From contig JAAEPZ010000253.1 of assembly GCA_024231955.1 (NCBI GenBank), forward strand, positions 496,001 to 560,000: a stretch of DNA of 64,000 bases, given 5' to 3'. Each line of letters starts with the position of its first letter. Positions within the stretch are counted from its first letter, which is position 1. Shown one piece after another: positions 8,943-17,118 of the stretch. The stretch comes from a bacterium (GTDB taxonomy: Bacteria > Krumholzibacteriota > Krumholzibacteriia > JACNKJ01). Below the pieces are notes generated by a model that saw only the letters and a list, made by a program, of their open reading frames with translations, did not search any database and was not told the DNA's origin. The position numbers and the translations under genes were made by a program.

Positions 8943-10328
8943 TCAACGCCGTCTGATGTGCTCAAGAAAAACTCGTAATCCCCGCGGACTGGTATCAGAG
9001 GTCACCATGTACCGGGGAAGATCGCCGCACCAACCTCGCGGACCACAGACCAGGACCAGCGGCGGGGCGTCCACCGTAGAGAGGGCTGTGAGCTCCTCCC
9101 GCCTTGCCCGTGGGGGAAGATCCCGTCCGATCCACAACCATGTATCGGTGGCCAGGGATTCCCCCTCAGCAATTACGTGATACGGCAACCCATCAAGGGC
9201 AGCCGTGAATTCCTCCCGCCGCCAGGACCCCGTCGCGCCGAATTCGATGGAGAACGTTTCGCCGCTCCAGGTTTGCGCCCCCCCACCTCCGGTCATGATG
9301 GCACTCCCACCCAGGGCCTGGAACTCCGAATCGGCGATGACAATCGGATCCGCAGGTGGTTCGGGTCGGGCAGCCAGGAATGCGGCGCGTCGCTCCAGAG
9401 CCTCATCGATCATGGTCCGGGATATCTCGCCCCGCATCAATGGAGTTTGCATCCCCGCCAGCATCCGTTCCGCTCCGGGTTGCCAGCGCGCCAGGGTCAA
9501 CAGATGACAACCGGCCAAAAAGGCGAGACGCCCACGGTCCTCCTCCGGGATCACCGCAGCCCCCCCCATCTCCAGCGCATCGGTAATGACCAGACCGGAG
9601 AAGCCGGTCTCGCGGGGCAGGTAATCCCTGATCAGGTCCCGTCGGAATGTGGCGGGGGATGCGTCGATGCCATCATCAACATGCAGGTGGGCAGTCATCA
9701 CGGCGACAGCCTCTCCGCCAGTTTCGAAACCTGCGCGAAAAGGGGGCAGGGCGTGGCTGCGATCACCCGGGACGGAGGGCAGAGTCAGGTGACTGTCCTC
9801 CAGGGAATCGCCATGTCCCGGGAAATGCTTGAGAACCGGCAGCACGCCACCGGCCAGAAGTCCGCGCACCGCTGCGGAGACCGAGGCCTCGGCAATCTCG
9901 TCCGCGCCAAAGGAGCGACTGCCGATAACCGGATTGCTCCAGCCGTCATCAAGATCGGCAACGGGGCCGCAGACCACATCGACACCCAGAGCGGCTGCTC
10001 GGGCTCCCAGAGCCCTGTGAAACCTGTCTACAGCCTCCACGCCATTCAGAGCCAGGGAGCGCGGGGAGGGCCAGGAACGCGGCTCCAGTTGCTGAACCCA
10101 TCCCCCCTCCTCATCGACGAAGAGCGTCAGGGGGCCGCCTGCGGCCTCCTCCAGCCGTTTGCGCAAGGCCGGCAGGGACTTCAGCCCTCCGGGTAAATTG
10201 TCGCGGAACAAGATGAGATTTCGGGCCTGACACTTGTCGAGCAGACGGAGGAAATCGTCCTCAACCCGCTCACCGGCGAAGCCCAGAAGCCAGATAGAAC
10301 CGAGGGTCGCCCAGAGTTGGCGATCCAC
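8943..10328 (-). CDS. nagZ: beta-N-acetylhexosaminidase, glycoside hydrolase family 3
   Basis: The first 340 of 461 residues form a GH3 domain. FVDEEGGWVQQL and the NagZ hallmark KHFPGHGDSLEDSH are both present; the His of the DSH loop is the acid/base in NagZ enzymes. NagZ removes GlcNAc from 1,6-anhydro-muropeptides in cell-wall recycling, and an AmpG-like transporter gene occurs at 39574-40926. The C-terminal 120 residues are an extra domain not found in short cytoplasmic NagZ, so secretion or another glycoside substrate is possible, although I see no signal peptide. The start is GTG, overlapping the stop of the upstream ybjQ gene by one base (TAGTG). Confidence 0.83.
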   Translation of the reverse strand: MDRQLWATLGSIWLLGFAGERVEDDFLRLLDKCQARNLILFRDNLPGGLKSLPALRKRLEEAAGGPLTLFVDEEGGWVQQLEPRSWPSPRSLALNGVEAVDRFHRALGARAAALGVDVVCGPVADLDDGWSNPVIGSRSFGADEIAEASVSAAVRGLLAGGVLPVLKHFPGHGDSLEDSHLTLPSVPGDRSHALPPFRAGFETGGEAVAVMTAHLHVDDGIDASPATFRRDLIRDYLPRETGFSGLVITDALEMGGAAVIPEEDRGRLAFLAGCHLLTLARWQPGAERMLAGMQTPLMRGEISRTMIDEALERRAAFLAARPEPPADPIVIADSEFQALGGSAIMTGGGGAQTWSGETFSIEFGATGSWRREEFTAALDGLPYHVIAEGESLATDTWLWIGRDLPPRARREELTALSTVDAPPLVLVCGPRGWCGDLPRYMVTSDTSPRGLRVFLEHIRRR

Positions 10329-10651
10329 TACTCCTCCCTCTCGGAGAGTACTGCAGTACCGTAGACCAGCAGTTCGGATGCCCCCTGCATGATTTCGGAC
10401 GTGACGAAGCGGATACCGATAATGGCCGTAGCGCCTTGCTCCATCGCCTCGCCGATCATGCGGTCGAGCACCTGCTCGCGGCTTTCGGCCAACATCTTCG
10501 TGTACTCCATTACCTCCCCGCCAACTACATTCTTGATATGGGCCATAATATCGTGGCCGAGGTGACGCGTACGGACTGTGCTCCCCTGAACCAGACCCAG
10601 GACCTTGCGTATTTTATGACCGGGGATGTTTTCCGTAGTAGTCAGCAGCAT
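10328..10651 (-). CDS. YbjQ/DUF74 family protein
   Basis: A 107-residue protein matching the YbjQ (UPF0145) family along its whole length: the N-terminal TTENIPGHKI, the middle GLVQGSTVRTRH and the C-terminal GATAIIGIRF with an alternating beta-alpha pattern. Members form small homo-oligomeric rings; the biochemical role is not established, although some databases label it heavy-metal binding. It sits between the anti-sigma candidate and nagZ, with 12 bases to the first and a one-base stop/start overlap with the second. Confidence 0.9.
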   Translation of the reverse strand: MLLTTTENIPGHKIRKVLGLVQGSTVRTRHLGHDIMAHIKNVVGGEVMEYTKMLAESREQVLDRMIGEAMEQGATAIIGIRFVTSEIMQGASELLVYGTAVLSEREE

Positions 10652-10663
10652 GCGGGCTCCTTT

Positions 10664-11101
10664 TTAGCGAATGATCTGTCTGTAGGGATCGTGACGCCTC
10701 TCCAAAAGGCGCTCTTTCACCTTTGCGAGGAAGATCAACAGGAACCCGAGGAAAATAACAACGCCTGCAAATCGGATAACCGGAGAGTGCCCCGGATCCA
10801 TAATCCAGGTTATCCCCCACCAACCCATGAACAGGGTGATGCCGCCGATCAACAGCAGCCAGCCAAGCGGCATAGCGACCTGCCTGGTGATCGACTTCTC
10901 GAATTCGGCCAGTACATCGTCAGCGGGATCCTTGATCTTGATGGTTGAGATACTTCGGGTGAATTGCTCCATCTCCTGCAATTCGCGACGAAGTTCCAGA
11001 GAATCGGCCAGCGCCATCTGGAGCTCGGTATTCTCCTCCTCGGTGATTTCATCATCGATAAGAGCCATCATCAACTGTCGAATGCGTTCCCGGTCCGCCA
11101 T
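10664..11101 (-). CDS. membrane anti-sigma factor candidate
   Basis: A 145-residue protein starting one base after the stop of the ECF sigma gene. Residues 1-65 are a charged helical region (LMMALIDDEITEEENTELQ, then SLELRRELQEMEQF) of the kind seen in cytoplasmic anti-sigma domains. Two hydrophobic segments follow at about 78-97 and 105-125, then a basic tail. The zinc-binding HxxxCxxC motif of ZAS anti-sigma factors is missing. The gene order, size and topology suggest it holds the neighbouring sigma factor at the membrane, but sequence alone does not prove this. Confidence 0.6.
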   Translation of the reverse strand: MADRERIRQLMMALIDDEITEEENTELQMALADSLELRRELQEMEQFTRSISTIKIKDPADDVLAEFEKSITRQVAMPLGWLLLIGGITLFMGWWGITWIMDPGHSPVIRFAGVVIFLGFLLIFLAKVKERLLERRHDPYRQIIR

Positions 11102-11102
11102 C

Positions 11103-11711
11103 TCAGTTCTCCTCCGGACTCGTACCTAAGGACTTGCTCTCAGCACCCAATCTTCTGTCAATCGCCTGCTTCAGCGATGCTCTGGCGTAAAAAAGACGAC
11201 TCATGACAGTACCTCTAGGGATGTCCAGAATTTCTGCGATCTCATCATAGCTGCGATCGCGGAAATGTCTCAGCAGAATGATCTCTCTGTGCTCCTCACT
11301 GAGATCCCTTACGGCATCCCAGAGGACTTCAACTCGCTCGGTGGCCACCAGATCCTGAAATGGATTACGGCCACTACTCCTGGGATCGATACCGCCATCA
11401 CTCTCACATTTCAAAGGGCATTCGCCATGTCGCTTCCGTTTTGCCAACAGGTTGAAACTGAGATTCCGCAATATTCGATAGAACCAGGGGAAGAACGGTC
11501 TCTCCACATCAAAGCGATGTATGTAGCGCAGGGCCTTCAAAAACGCCTCCTGGACAATCTCCCGGGCGTCATCCTCGTTCCCCATGTAACCTATGGCGAC
11601 ACGATAGGCCTCAGCCCTATGCAGACGAACAACGCGCGCAAATGCATCGCGGTCGCCATCCCGGGCACGCCTCATAAGTACTTTTTCCGAAACAGTCTCC
11701 GGGTTCTTCAT
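11103..11711 (-). CDS. ECF-family RNA polymerase sigma factor (RpoE/SigW-like)
   Basis: A 202-residue sigma factor. Region 2 is clear (DAREIVQEAFLKALRYIHRF, then PWFYRILRNLSFNLLAKRKR) and region 4 is at about 128-185 (LSEEHREIILLRHFRDRSYDEIA followed by IPRGTVMSRLFYARASLKQ). It heads a minus-strand gene series with the anti-sigma candidate, ybjQ and nagZ, and possibly the Gld-type exporter, so this sigma factor may control an envelope-maintenance regulon that includes its own operon. A hairpin terminator lies just upstream at 11771-11800, isolating it from any transcript coming from the right. Confidence 0.9.
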   Translation of the reverse strand: MKNPETVSEKVLMRRARDGDRDAFARVVRLHRAEAYRVAIGYMGNEDDAREIVQEAFLKALRYIHRFDVERPFFPWFYRILRNLSFNLLAKRKRHGECPLKCESDGGIDPRSSGRNPFQDLVATERVEVLWDAVRDLSEEHREIILLRHFRDRSYDEIAEILDIPRGTVMSRLFYARASLKQAIDRRLGAESKSLGTSPEEN

Positions 11712-12158
11712 CGGCTACAATCCTCCACTGCCGTAATTCGACAGTATTGTATGGATTTTGCCGGATTAAGCAAAAAAAAAGTGAGCCGATGACGGCTCAC
11801 TTAAAGTAAGAATGGGGGTCAAGCATCTCTCCTGCCCCCTGTATATCAAGCACTGTGCCAGAATCGCCTACAAGCTGCTGATGCTCGACAAGTCCTGATT
11901 TCAAATGAGTTACGGGTTATTCCGCTTCAGACACGGGGATACATTCCTCCTGGGTCTGCCCCCAATAGAAGTCAATCTCAAGTTCAAGTGTCTCCAAATG
12001 TGGATCACACTCGGCGGCGGGATCCGAGCGGGCCCTTATCGGCTTTGGCTATCCAGCTCAAGCATTTCTCACGTTGTCGGCCCCAGTCACGATGATCAGC
12101 AGTTCCCTCGGTCATACTTACAGAGAGTTTGCGCTTCAGTTTTCATTCGGCCGAATAC
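11712..12158. other. gene-poor stretch with possible decayed small minus-strand gene
   Basis: No intact convincing gene is visible. On the minus strand a 36-codon frame opens at ATG 12115 and stops at 12005. In another frame, two blocks of protein-like sequence follow each other in register, separated by a single TAA at 11917-11919: the first ends in WGQTQEECIPVSEAE and the second reads HQQLVGDSGTVLDIQGAGEM up to a TGA at 11797-11799 inside the terminator stem. A frameshift plus one nonsense change would explain this as a remnant of a gene of about 100 codons. It could equally be chance. Confidence 0.3.
11771..11800 (-). terminator. intrinsic terminator (minus strand)
   Basis: GTGAGCCG at 11781-11788 pairs perfectly with CGGCTCAC at 11793-11800 around an ATGA loop. 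On the minus strand the stem is followed by a run of nine T (A run at 11772-11780). It would stop transcription arriving from the 11.8-12.15 kb stretch, although no intact gene is seen there and hupB-type HU has its own terminator. Confidence 0.85.
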
Positions 12159-12191
12159 AAAAAAAGGCAGATCGCCCGCAAGCGATCTGCC
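12159..12191 (-). terminator. intrinsic terminator of the HU gene
   Basis: GGCAGATCGC at 12166-12175 pairs with GCGATCTGCC at 12182-12191 with a 6-base loop. Seven T residues follow on the minus strand (12159-12165). It lies 23 bases after the HU stop codon. Confidence 0.9.
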
Positions 12192-12214
12192 CCATTGAAA
12201 TCTGATCGGTGAAC

Positions 12215-12496
12215 CTAGAGGATCTCCTTCAACGCGGTAGCAGGCTTGAAGCCAACGGTCTTGCTCGCCTTGATCTTGATCTGCTCGCCGGTCTGAGGAT
12301 TACGACCCGTACGCGCCTTGCGCTTACGGACGGTCCAGGTACCAAAACCGGGATAGGAGAAGCGCTTCTCTTTCTTGATGTTTTTACCCATAACTTCGAA
12401 GGTCGCTTCGATGATCTCGCTGCAGGCCTTCTTGGTTAGATCGGCCTTCACACTCTTGTGATTCCACACGGCATCAATGAGTTCTGCTTTAGTCAT
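12215..12496 (-). CDS. hup: HU-family DNA-binding protein
   Basis: The 93-residue product MTKAELIDAVW... has the HU/IHF fold signature: an N-terminal helical pair, the GFGTWTVRKRKARTGRNP segment that overlaps the PROSITE HU pattern, and the C-terminal VGFKPATALKEIL. It bends and compacts DNA as a dimer. The start at 12496 is preferred to an in-frame ATG at 12550 because an AAGGTGGG ribosome-binding site lies just upstream and family members start here. It is a single-gene transcript with its own terminator. HU rather than IHF is favoured by general similarity only. Confidence 0.93.
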   Translation of the reverse strand: MTKAELIDAVWNHKSVKADLTKKACSEIIEATFEVMGKNIKKEKRFSYPGFGTWTVRKRKARTGRNPQTGEQIKIKASKTVGFKPATALKEIL

Positions 12497-12646
12497 TTTC
12501 TCTACCCACCTTTCTGAGGCTCTCAGGTTATTTATTGGGCTTGAATTCATCCCGCAGCTTTTTTAAGACAAGAGCCTGAAACTGACAAGGAAAATCTTCG
12601 CATTTCCCCAGAAAATGTGGCTTTTCTGCAGCATCGCTCCTGAAAC

Positions 12647-13111
12647 CTAGTAATTTGCGCCCTTTCGGAGGGTCAGATTCGGCAAATCCTCGAAATTATC
12701 GGTCGGTTCACCGTCGTTCGTTACCGATTCCAGGAAGTAGACGAACCCGTGATTCACATGCCATTCAGTTAATAGGCCATCTTCAAATTTAAGGTGGGTC
12801 ACCTGTTTGGGTTGCTCCGGTGTATTTTCATCGAACCTGTAAAGCCACTTCTGCTCCTCGCCATCTTTCTCACGATGAAGGGGACGCCCCCAGGCCAGGA
12901 ATACATGGGTCGGCGTCATGCCGTAAACCAGTTCCTGTTTCTGAATTGATTCGATGAAAGGATCGTCGGGATGGATACGAGCATAATCGTTCTGGACATC
13001 CTGAAGGGAGGGATCCAGATCGATTGGGGCCTTCAGAGAATGGTTACACCCACAGAGAATCAAAACCGGGAGAGTCAGCATCAGGGTTAAACGAATATGC
13101 AGGGCGGGCAT
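12647..13111 (-). CDS. small lipoprotein of unknown function
   Basis: A 154-residue protein with a lipoprotein signal (LPVLILCGC, predicted lipidated Cys at residue 22). The mature part contains a YGMTPTHVFLAWGRP segment and a KWLYRF strand, which resemble the small BamE/SmpA-like lipoprotein fold (a helix that begins GMT followed by three strands), but similarity is weak. It follows the M16-like gene by 33 bases and is probably in the same transcript with it and the Fic gene. Function is unknown. Confidence 0.7.
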   Translation of the reverse strand: MPALHIRLTLMLTLPVLILCGCNHSLKAPIDLDPSLQDVQNDYARIHPDDPFIESIQKQELVYGMTPTHVFLAWGRPLHREKDGEEQKWLYRFDENTPEQPKQVTHLKFEDGLLTEWHVNHGFVYFLESVTNDGEPTDNFEDLPNLTLRKGANY

Positions 13112-13144
13112 ATATCCTCCTTCAACAAATCACGTTTTCGTAAC

Positions 13145-14488
13145 TTATTCTAGCTTCACTTCGGGCAGAAGGAAAGACCACAGAGCCGAAGCCCCCTCCA
13201 GACGCTTTTGCGCTTCGAGCTGAACTCGCTCCTGACCGGTGCCAAGCAATTGAGATTCGAAAGAGGAGCGCCAGTCCTGGAAATGCAAATTTTGCCAGGC
13301 GACCGTCTGACACCATGCGAGAAGTCCCCCAACGCCATTGCGTTTTGGACCATTACCTTTCGCAGTTCCGGAGTCGAGCATCTCGAAGAGATTGTCCTTG
13401 GCTGATATGACCAGGAATTTCGAGAAACCGCCATCCTTTATGCTCTGGCATTGTCGCTTGATGATCTCCTCAATTTTACCAGCGTCGTCGGGATGGAAGT
13501 TTCGTACCCGAATCTCAAGTGGACGCGGACCAGGGGACATGAAGTCGTACCAGACATTGGCGGAGCGAGCCAATCCCGCCCCCGTTATGTTCCGATCCAG
13601 GAGTTGTCCAAGCACTCCCGCGAGGAGTGTAGTGGGTGCGGAGCTGGCGCTTGAACCCAGCGGCCCCGGGTACTTCACGATCAACAAGGTATTGTCGGTG
13701 GGATTCACGTGATCGATCCGACCGGGCAACGGATTCAATTCAGGCACAGCGGTGGAGACAGCGGGTACGCCCGGAATCGCATTGAGATGAGTTTCCCATC
13801 TGTTGCGGAAGGTCTCGACCTCAACATCTCCGGCGACCATCAGGAAAGCTCCACCGGCTCTGTAGCGTTGCATCATGAACTGACGCACCTCCACGGAGCG
13901 CGGTGAGATCAGCGGATCCGGCGCGACATGCCCGAGTCCGACATGATATGGATGCCGACCGTAGAACGCCGCCTCGGCTCTGGCACCCATTACGACCTCT
14001 TCACGTTTTCCCATCCGCTCCCACCTGGTTACGATCGCCTGCCAGGCCTGCCTCAGATCCCCCTCGTCGAAATCGGCCGGCGTCCGCAGACATTCAACCA
14101 GATGATTGAAGACGGCATCCAGATGCTCTACAGGTCCCGCCAGGAATACTCCGGCGCCATGCAGATCCGTGCGGAAATTGAGTTTCCAGCCCAGCTCCTG
14201 AAGCCCGGCCACGAAATCGTCACCGGTTTCGGATTCAAGGAGCAGATAGGGAGCCATCAGAGCAAGGGCGGGTTGATTCGTAGCGTAAACCGTTCCCGCG
14301 GGATAGTAGAGGACCAGCCCGGCATAGCCCTTCTGCGCCGTGTCCACGATGGTCAGATGCGCACCACAGGCCAGAGTCTGATCGTGCCAATCCAGGGCGG
14401 CGGCAACGGGTCCATGTGGTATGGACAACAATCCGGTCAGGATGAGCAGCCAAAGGGTAAGGCGGTTGGGGACATTGAGGCTGAACAT
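13145..14488 (-). CDS. M16-like (insulinase family) protein lacking the zinc motif
   Basis: A 447-residue exported protein with a signal peptide (residues 1-30). The two-lobe M16 pattern is visible: an N-terminal domain with a TVYATNQPALALMAPYLLLE helix where active enzymes carry HxxEH, then AEAAFYGRHPYHVGLGH and RYRAGGAFLMVAGDVE, which match the family after the active site. Because HxxEH is missing it should be catalytically dead, like the partner subunits of heterodimeric M16 peptidases. No active M16 gene is nearby. A GAAAGGTGA site precedes the ATG. It starts 7 bases after the Fic gene ends. Confidence 0.72.
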   Translation of the reverse strand: MFSLNVPNRLTLWLLILTGLLSIPHGPVAAALDWHDQTLACGAHLTIVDTAQKGYAGLVLYYPAGTVYATNQPALALMAPYLLLESETGDDFVAGLQELGWKLNFRTDLHGAGVFLAGPVEHLDAVFNHLVECLRTPADFDEGDLRQAWQAIVTRWERMGKREEVVMGARAEAAFYGRHPYHVGLGHVAPDPLISPRSVEVRQFMMQRYRAGGAFLMVAGDVEVETFRNRWETHLNAIPGVPAVSTAVPELNPLPGRIDHVNPTDNTLLIVKYPGPLGSSASSAPTTLLAGVLGQLLDRNITGAGLARSANVWYDFMSPGPRPLEIRVRNFHPDDAGKIEEIIKRQCQSIKDGGFSKFLVISAKDNLFEMLDSGTAKGNGPKRNGVGGLLAWCQTVAWQNLHFQDWRSSFESQLLGTGQERVQLEAQKRLEGASALWSFLLPEVKLE

Positions 14489-14494
14489 TGTCGT

Positions 14495-15262
14495 TCACCT
14501 TTCCGGATCGGGGTGGATCAAAGCATCGTGCATCATACTCAGGAAAGGGAGCAGCCAGGGGAGCAACCCGTCCTTTTCCGCACTCTCGTAATCGGGACGC
14601 ACCGCTCGCAGGGCCAGATAGTACCCCCCCCTTGCGCGCGCCACGGCCGGTGCGGTATAAAATCCCCGTGACGCCCAGCCCTGTCTGGCGATCAAGGTCG
14701 TCAAAAGACGACCGATCCGGCCATTGCCGTCCTCAAAGGGGTGAATGGACTGGAATTCGTAGTGGAACCGTCCGGCAATATGGAAGACATCTTCACCGTC
14801 AACAAGTTCCCGATTGGTTTTCAGAAGCAGAGTTTCCAGGAGCTCCGGAACGCGCGCCGGATGGGGCGGTTGGAAAACCACATTCCCCGCCTCGGGGCCG
14901 GACTCCCGCACAATCCGCACTTCAACCTGTCGAAACGAACCGACATCCCTGCCCAGGTTCCGCATCAGTAAAGCATGCAGATGCCGCAGCAATGCAAGAT
15001 TAAGGTTGTCAATCGGCAGATCCTCGATAAAAACCAGGCCGGCATGACAACCGAGAATCTCCAGTTCGGCCGAACTCCCCCCCTCACGACCAGGTGCGCC
15101 GATCAGAGCCAGAGCGTCTGGCCAGCTCAGGGTGTTGCCCTCGATCCCCGCATTCGACCAGGCTGCCCAGATGCGACGCCGCTGCAGAATCTCCCGATCC
15201 CCGGTCGGGGACCAGTCCGCTCGAAGCAGTGCGAGCTCATTGAGTTTGTCGGCTAACGACAT
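14495..15262 (-). CDS. Fic/DOC family protein (predicted AMP transferase)
   Basis: The 255-residue protein carries the full Fic core HPFEDGNGRIGR at about residues 172-183, so the catalytic His and the phosphate-binding loop are intact. A helix near residues 35-45 reads NAGIEGN. This is the position of the class II inhibitory motif (S/T)xxxE(G/N), but Asn replaces the Ser/Thr. The regulatory Glu is kept. The protein would transfer AMP (or a related group) to a target protein hydroxyl; the target is unknown. It has no signal peptide, yet it is followed at 7 bases by genes for an exported M16-like protein and a lipoprotein. Confidence 0.88.
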   Translation of the reverse strand: MSLADKLNELALLRADWSPTGDREILQRRRIWAAWSNAGIEGNTLSWPDALALIGAPGREGGSSAELEILGCHAGLVFIEDLPIDNLNLALLRHLHALLMRNLGRDVGSFRQVEVRIVRESGPEAGNVVFQPPHPARVPELLETLLLKTNRELVDGEDVFHIAGRFHYEFQSIHPFEDGNGRIGRLLTTLIARQGWASRGFYTAPAVARARGGYYLALRAVRPDYESAEKDGLLPWLLPFLSMMHDALIHPDPER

Positions 15263-15345
15263 GTTGGCATCCCGGACAGAGGTTGCAGCAGGTGATCGCT
15301 GGGGAAAGTAGTCTATCGCGTGGGTGGAGGCAAAGCAGTAATGAC

Positions 15346-15372
15346 GAGCGCCCCTCCGGGGCAGGGGCGCTC
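15346..15372 (-). terminator. terminator-like hairpin downstream of the Crp/Fnr gene
   Basis: GAGCGCCCCT (15346-15355) pairs perfectly with AGGGGCGCTC (15363-15372) around a 7-base loop. There is no T run on either side, so it may be a weak or factor-assisted terminator or an RNA-stabilising hairpin. Confidence 0.5.
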
Positions 15373-15403
15373 ATGTCGCAAAGGCGATCGGGAGAGGAGA
15401 TGA

Positions 15404-16078
15404 TCAGGAGGCCAGTTTGGCCAATCCGTCCCAGGCGGAGATAGTGATTTGCCGTTCACGAACGTCGATAAGCTGATGACGTTTGAACTGATTCAGCGTG
15501 GCTGTGGTGGTTTCGCGGGTGGAGCCGATCAGATTGGCCAGATCCTGGTGGGTGATTTTACCGCCGAGACGGATCCCATCCTCTTCGGGAATCCCGCTCC
15601 GCTCAGCAAGCTCGAGAAGCAGCGAGGCCAGCCTGGCCTTCACATCTTTGAGCAGCAGACGTTGAATCACCTGCCTGGAATCGCGCAATTTCTCGCTCAT
15701 GATCCGCAGAAGCACCATGCCCAGACGGGGTTGATCATCCAGCAGATTCCGCATCCGTTCATGAGAGATCGCCACGATCTGGCAGTCCTCCATCGCCTGG
15801 GCGTTGGCTTCGCGAAACTCGCTCCCCTCCAGACACTCCAATCCGAAGATGTCCCCCTCCTCGATAATGCTGATGGTGATCTCGCGACCACTATCCTGAA
15901 GGCGACTGAGCTTGATCCGCCCCCTCTGGAGGATGAAGAGTCCGCTGCAGTCGGCCCCCTCCAGATAGAGATAGGCACCTCGGGTGCAGGTGCGTCGGGG
16001 GGCCTCCATACTCAGTTGCAGACGCTGTTTGACCGAGAGGGCTCCGATGAAGCTGGTATGGTTGTGAATTTCACTCAT
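15404..16078 (-). CDS. Crp/Fnr-family transcription regulator
   Basis: A 224-residue protein with an N-terminal cyclic-nucleotide-binding fold (about 20-135; GLFILQRGRIKLSR and EEGDIFGLECLEG) and a C-terminal winged helix (about 150-224; ITHQDLANLIGSTRETTTATLNQ). Cys residues are few and not arranged as the FNR [4Fe-4S] ligands, so it is more like a CRP-type or redox-neutral member. The start at 16078 has GGAGGAAAGA seven bases upstream and is preferred to an in-frame ATG at 16102. An inverted repeat AGTTG-N7-CAACT at 16154-16170 in its leader could be a binding site. Its ligand is unknown. Confidence 0.9.
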   Translation of the reverse strand: MSEIHNHTSFIGALSVKQRLQLSMEAPRRTCTRGAYLYLEGADCSGLFILQRGRIKLSRLQDSGREITISIIEEGDIFGLECLEGSEFREANAQAMEDCQIVAISHERMRNLLDDQPRLGMVLLRIMSEKLRDSRQVIQRLLLKDVKARLASLLLELAERSGIPEEDGIRLGGKITHQDLANLIGSTRETTTATLNQFKRHQLIDVRERQITISAWDGLAKLAS

Positions 16079-16499
16079 GATCTTTCCTCCGTTTGGGGCC
16101 AATAGCCGGGAAATCTGCTCCAGATTTCCTTTTAATTTCCGTTTGGCCGTCAGAGTTGATCATTGCAACTGGCATACCTCGATGCAGCCCAAGACTACGA
16201 CTACAACCTGTTGATTATTCTCAAGTTACAGGCTGGGCCATTTTCCCCAGAGCATATCTCCGCAAAGCGGTCTCCTAATTCCGGAGACGTCTCCATATTC
16301 TGGAGGTAATTCAGGAACGACACGGAGTATCTCATGTATGCTGGGGAGGTGCTTCGTCACCACAAGGTTACCATTACTGACACTTACATAAATCAAGTCC
16401 TTCAGGTGACTTGACATATGGTGTAATATTCCGGTAGATAGTACCTGCATATAAATAAGGTAGATAGTAGCGACATTTTCAGAAGGTGCGGAGGAGTCC
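16079..16499. other. divergent intergenic region between crp-type and carD genes
   Basis: This region holds the leaders of both flanking genes. Nearest to the regulator gene is AGTTG-N7-CAACT (16154-16170). For carD, a TTGACA at 16411-16416 is a good -35, but the matching -10 (TAGATA at 16435-16440) is poor. The carD ribosome-binding site is GGAGG at 16490-16494. No small gene or RNA structure is convincing. Confidence 0.4.
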
Positions 16500-16985
16500 A
16501 TGGATTTCACAAATGAAGAATTCGTTGTCTATCCGCGCTATGGCGTCGGTCGGGTATTGGGAGTCAGCAACAAGAAATTCGCAGGCACGAACGAAAAGTG
16601 TCTGGGGATCAAATTCGAACATCAGAACCTGTCCCTGTTCATCCCCGTGCATCGTCTCGAAAAGGTTAAATTGCGGAAGTTGATGTCCAAACCCGCAATC
16701 AAGAAGGTGCTTGAGACGATGAAATCGCGCGCCCGATTCAATCCCAAAGAGACGCACAAGGAGCGGCTGGCAGGTTGTCAGGAGAAATTCAATACCGGCA
16801 TCGCCAACGATCTGGCCGAAGTGGCCCGAGATCTGGCTCGTCTCTCCAAGAAGCAGGATCTCAATATGGAGGAGGAGACGATCTGCCGCGACTGCATCAA
16901 CCTGTTGGCCCGCGAGATCGCCATCTGCCGAGGTACGGACATCAAGTCAACACGCCTCGAGTTGGAGAAGGTCCTCTACCGGTAA
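16500..16985 (+). CDS. carD: CarD-family transcription regulator
   Basis: A 161-residue protein whose first 65 residues match the RNA-polymerase-interaction domain shared by CarD, CdnL and the transcription-repair coupling factor (VVYPRYGVGRVLGV, then LFIPVHRLEKVKLRKL). The rest is helical with a basic face, as in the CdnL DNA-binding part. Such proteins bind the RNA polymerase beta subunit and stabilise open complexes at rRNA and other promoters. GGAGG lies six bases before the ATG. The helical C-terminus contains a Cys pair (ETICRDCIN) that is not general in the family. It ends in a perfect hairpin terminator. Confidence 0.88.
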   Translation: MDFTNEEFVVYPRYGVGRVLGVSNKKFAGTNEKCLGIKFEHQNLSLFIPVHRLEKVKLRKLMSKPAIKKVLETMKSRARFNPKETHKERLAGCQEKFNTGIANDLAEVARDLARLSKKQDLNMEEETICRDCINLLAREIAICRGTDIKSTRLELEKVLYR

Positions 16986-17027
16986 CTCCCCGGCGATCAT
17001 CCCCCTCACGGACAAAGTGACACATAT

Positions 17028-17060
17028 GGTCGGCGGTACAGCGGGTACCGTCGACCTTTT
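17028..17060 (+). terminator. intrinsic terminator of carD
   Basis: A 12-base arm at 17028-17039 (GGTCGGCGGTAC) pairs with 17045-17056 (GTACCGTCGACC; one G-T pair) around AGCGG, and TTTT follows. Confidence 0.88.
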
Positions 17061-17118
17061 CACATGCGGCCAATGCCTCGGCAGGCATATGCCCGACTCA
17101 GGATCTGACCAGTAATCG

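Noticed and set aside
8943..10328. Two-gene reading of the GH3 protein (catalytic part plus separate C-terminal ORF)
   Set aside because: The frame is continuous and the C-terminal region is a plausible extra domain, so one gene is kept.
11905..12198. 97-codon plus-strand frame between the sigma and HU genes
   Set aside because: No ribosome-binding site, no protein-like pattern, and it crosses the HU terminator.
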